From Martinezella multihospitum (GTDB lineage: Bacteria; Pseudomonadota; Alphaproteobacteria; Rhizobiales; Rhizobiaceae), in the NCBI RefSeq assembly GCF_900094585.1, contig NZ_FMAG01000001.1, positions 1,192,530 to 1,256,529 on the forward strand: 64,000 nt of DNA. Reading direction: 5' to 3'. The notes under the pieces were generated by a model. That model had not been told where the DNA came from and searched no databases. It saw only the letters and a list, made by a program, of their open reading frames with translations. Positions within the stretch are counted from its first letter, which is position 1. Every line of letters begins with the position of its first letter. Positions 62,750 through 64,000 of the stretch are shown here, in pieces. The translations under genes were made by a program, and so were the position numbers.

Positions 62750-63104
62750 GAGGCTTCCCCCGCATTGATGACGCTGGAATCATTTCCATTGCCGATGTCC
62801 ATTGTCACCTGGAGTCCGGGCCGGAAAGGGCGAGAATGCCTGTATTTCCACAGGTTCCGACGCATCGGGGCCATTTCGAACGCTTTCCGCAAGCGATTTT
62901 CCGGTCAAAGGGCTTGGCCGAGCGGCCGATAGGAGAGTGGTCAGTGCTATCGGTAGACGCCTGCGAATCTGCTGATAGAGCCGGAATCGGAGCTCCGATA
63001 CCCTCTTCGCCATCCGGATACGAGCGGTAACGGAGTCATTCAAACTGGCCTTTCGCCTGACAGGTCTATAGAGGCTTGGCTGTGATAGATGAATGGGACG
63101 GACA

Positions 63105-63326
63105 ATGGAACACGAGATCAAGATAGACAACCGCGGCGATTTCGGGCTTTGGGCCATCGAGGTCGCAAAGCAGATCATCAGCGATGAGGGCTTTGAACTG
63201 GCGAGAGCCGCACGGGACGGTACGGACGATGATGTCCGCGCCGCCGGTAATGCACTTGGCCAGGCGATCACCAATGCGATGATGCAAGTCTATGATGGTT
63301 TGATCGAGGGAGCGGATGAAGATTAG
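63105..63326 (+). CDS. small hypothetical protein
   Basis: A 73-residue acidic protein (MEHEIKIDNRGDFGLWAIEVAKQIISDEGFELARAARDGTDDDVRAAGNALGQAITNAMMQVYDGLIEGADED) with no recognised domain; mostly helical. ATG 63105 follows GGGACGG; ATG 63093 in the same frame is possible. Codon use looks like its neighbours. Function unknown. Confidence 0.55.
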   Translation: MEHEIKIDNRGDFGLWAIEVAKQIISDEGFELARAARDGTDDDVRAAGNALGQAITNAMMQVYDGLIEGADED

Positions 63327-63492
63327 GATCGTCTTCGAAGGCTGTAGCCCATCATCCGCATGCTCGCGCGGCCGGCTTGCTCTGGATTGAAATCTGAAAC
63401 TTGCACCAACTTAAAATCGCAGCCTTACAATCACGAACAGGCATCCCCATATAGGGGCGGGTTAGTCTTTCTGCCCTATGACAGGAGAGCAA

Positions 63493-64000
63493 ATGTTCAG
63501 TGCAGTACCGCGTTTTGCCAAGATCGCAGCCATCGTCGTCCTTGCCGCCGCTTCGTCTTTAGCGACCTTTGACGCTGCCGATGCGCGTCGGGCTGGATCC
63601 AGCGGCTTCGGAAGCCGCGGGACGCGCACCTTCGATGCTCCGGCTGTAACGAGGACGGCACCTACGCAGGCGGCCCCGATCGATCGGTCGATGACGCAGC
63701 GACCGCAGCAGCAGACAACGACCCAGCCGCCGCTCGGCGCACCACAGCGTCCGGGCCTTTTCGGCGGCTTCGGTGGATCGATGATCGGCGGCCTGATCGC
63801 TGGCGGTCTGCTCGGCATGATGCTTGGTCATGGTTTCGGCGGCGGTGTCGGTTTCCTCGGCATGCTGCTGCAGATCGGCCTGATCGTGCTGCTCATCAGC
63901 TTTGCCATGCGGTTCTTCGCAAACCGTCAGCGTACGCAGTATGCGGCACCCGGATCTGGCTCGTCCTACAATATGAACGCCATGAACAACGCGGGTGCTT
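63493..64000 (+). CDS. Tim44-like domain protein, 3' truncated by the window
   Basis: The first 169 residues are visible. A signal-anchor or signal peptide (IAAIVVLAAASSLATFDAADARRAG) is followed by a low-complexity Thr/Pro/Gln-rich stretch (TRTAPTQAAPIDRSMTQRPQQQTTTQPP). Then comes a glycine-rich hydrophobic hairpin (GGFGGSMIGGLIAGGLLGMMLGHGFGGGVGFLGMLLQIGLIVLLISFAMRFF). This layout is that of alphaproteobacterial Tim44-domain proteins, whose Tim44 domain would follow off-window. CAGGAGAGCAA precedes ATG 63493. Inner-membrane, periplasm-side location expected. Confidence 0.75.
   Translation, partial: MFSAVPRFAKIAAIVVLAAASSLATFDAADARRAGSSGFGSRGTRTFDAPAVTRTAPTQAAPIDRSMTQRPQQQTTTQPPLGAPQRPGLFGGFGGSMIGGLIAGGLLGMMLGHGFGGGVGFLGMLLQIGLIVLLISFAMRFFANRQRTQYAAPGSGSSYNMNAMNNAGA

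Noticed and set aside
62780..63274. 164-residue minus-strand frame upstream of HU
   Set aside because: Low-complexity, Ser/Arg-rich translation without a ribosome site, overlapping the better-supported small gene at 63105.

Overview
This 64 kb window comes from a high-GC alphaproteobacterium, most likely Rhizobium or a close relative in the Rhizobiaceae. The reasons are dense catabolic operons with long antisense mirror reading frames, two intergenic elements of the rhizobial mosaic-repeat kind (6761-6862 and 19105-19204), a B12-riboswitch-controlled nrdHIEF operon, and many ABC, AraC, LacI, IclR and GntR modules. No rRNA, tRNA, phage, insertion sequence or CRISPR array was seen.

Region 1 (0.6-34 kb) is an aromatic and amine catabolic island. 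A MarR regulator (HpaR) and a FeaR-like AraC regulator precede a plus-strand operon: aldehyde dehydrogenase, GMC alcohol dehydrogenase, a branched-chain-type ABC importer (SBP-LivH-LivM-LivG-LivF), an SDR and a second AraC regulator. On the minus strand lies the complete homoprotocatechuate meta-cleavage pathway (hpaF-E-D, succinate semialdehyde dehydrogenase, hpaG-H-I), followed by an SDR, a MoaF-family protein and an NTF2-like protein. At 31-34 kb the 4-hydroxyphenylacetate 3-monooxygenase genes hpaBC and the divergent activator hpaA complete the route to pyruvate and succinate.

Between the two hpa blocks (21.2-30.9 kb) sits an IclR-headed, tightly overlapping operon: a Tm-1-like UPF0261 protein, a HAD phosphatase, an omega-aminotransferase, an aminotransferase of the amine-phosphate phospholyase type and an APH-fold small-molecule kinase. 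It is divergent from an APC permease and an aldehyde dehydrogenase. The kinase plus phospholyase pair could turn a beta-hydroxy-amine into an aldehyde. Flanked by hpa genes, an octopamine-like aromatic amino alcohol feeding 4-hydroxyphenylacetate is an attractive but unproven substrate.

Region 2 (34-46.7 kb) is mixed: an AraC/PhyH-dioxygenase pair, a putative DxD glycosyltransferase, a small membrane protein, the dimethyl sulfone monooxygenase SfnG, a CPA1 Na+/H+ antiporter, a DUF1269 protein, an FUSC exporter-like protein, and a mannonate dehydratase/MFS/GntR module.

Region 3 (46.7-54.2 kb) is a six-gene LacI-controlled sugar-type ABC operon that contains an ADP-ribosylglycohydrolase-family protein. 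Two tandem identical 12-bp operator-like sites lie upstream of lacI.

Region 4 (54.3-64 kb) has an acyltransferase, an AztD-like zinc metallochaperone behind a perfect Zur-type palindrome, then a promoter, NrdR box, cobalamin riboswitch and nrdHIEF. It ends with a glycerophosphodiesterase, HU, a small hypothetical protein and the start of a Tim44-like protein cut by the window edge.
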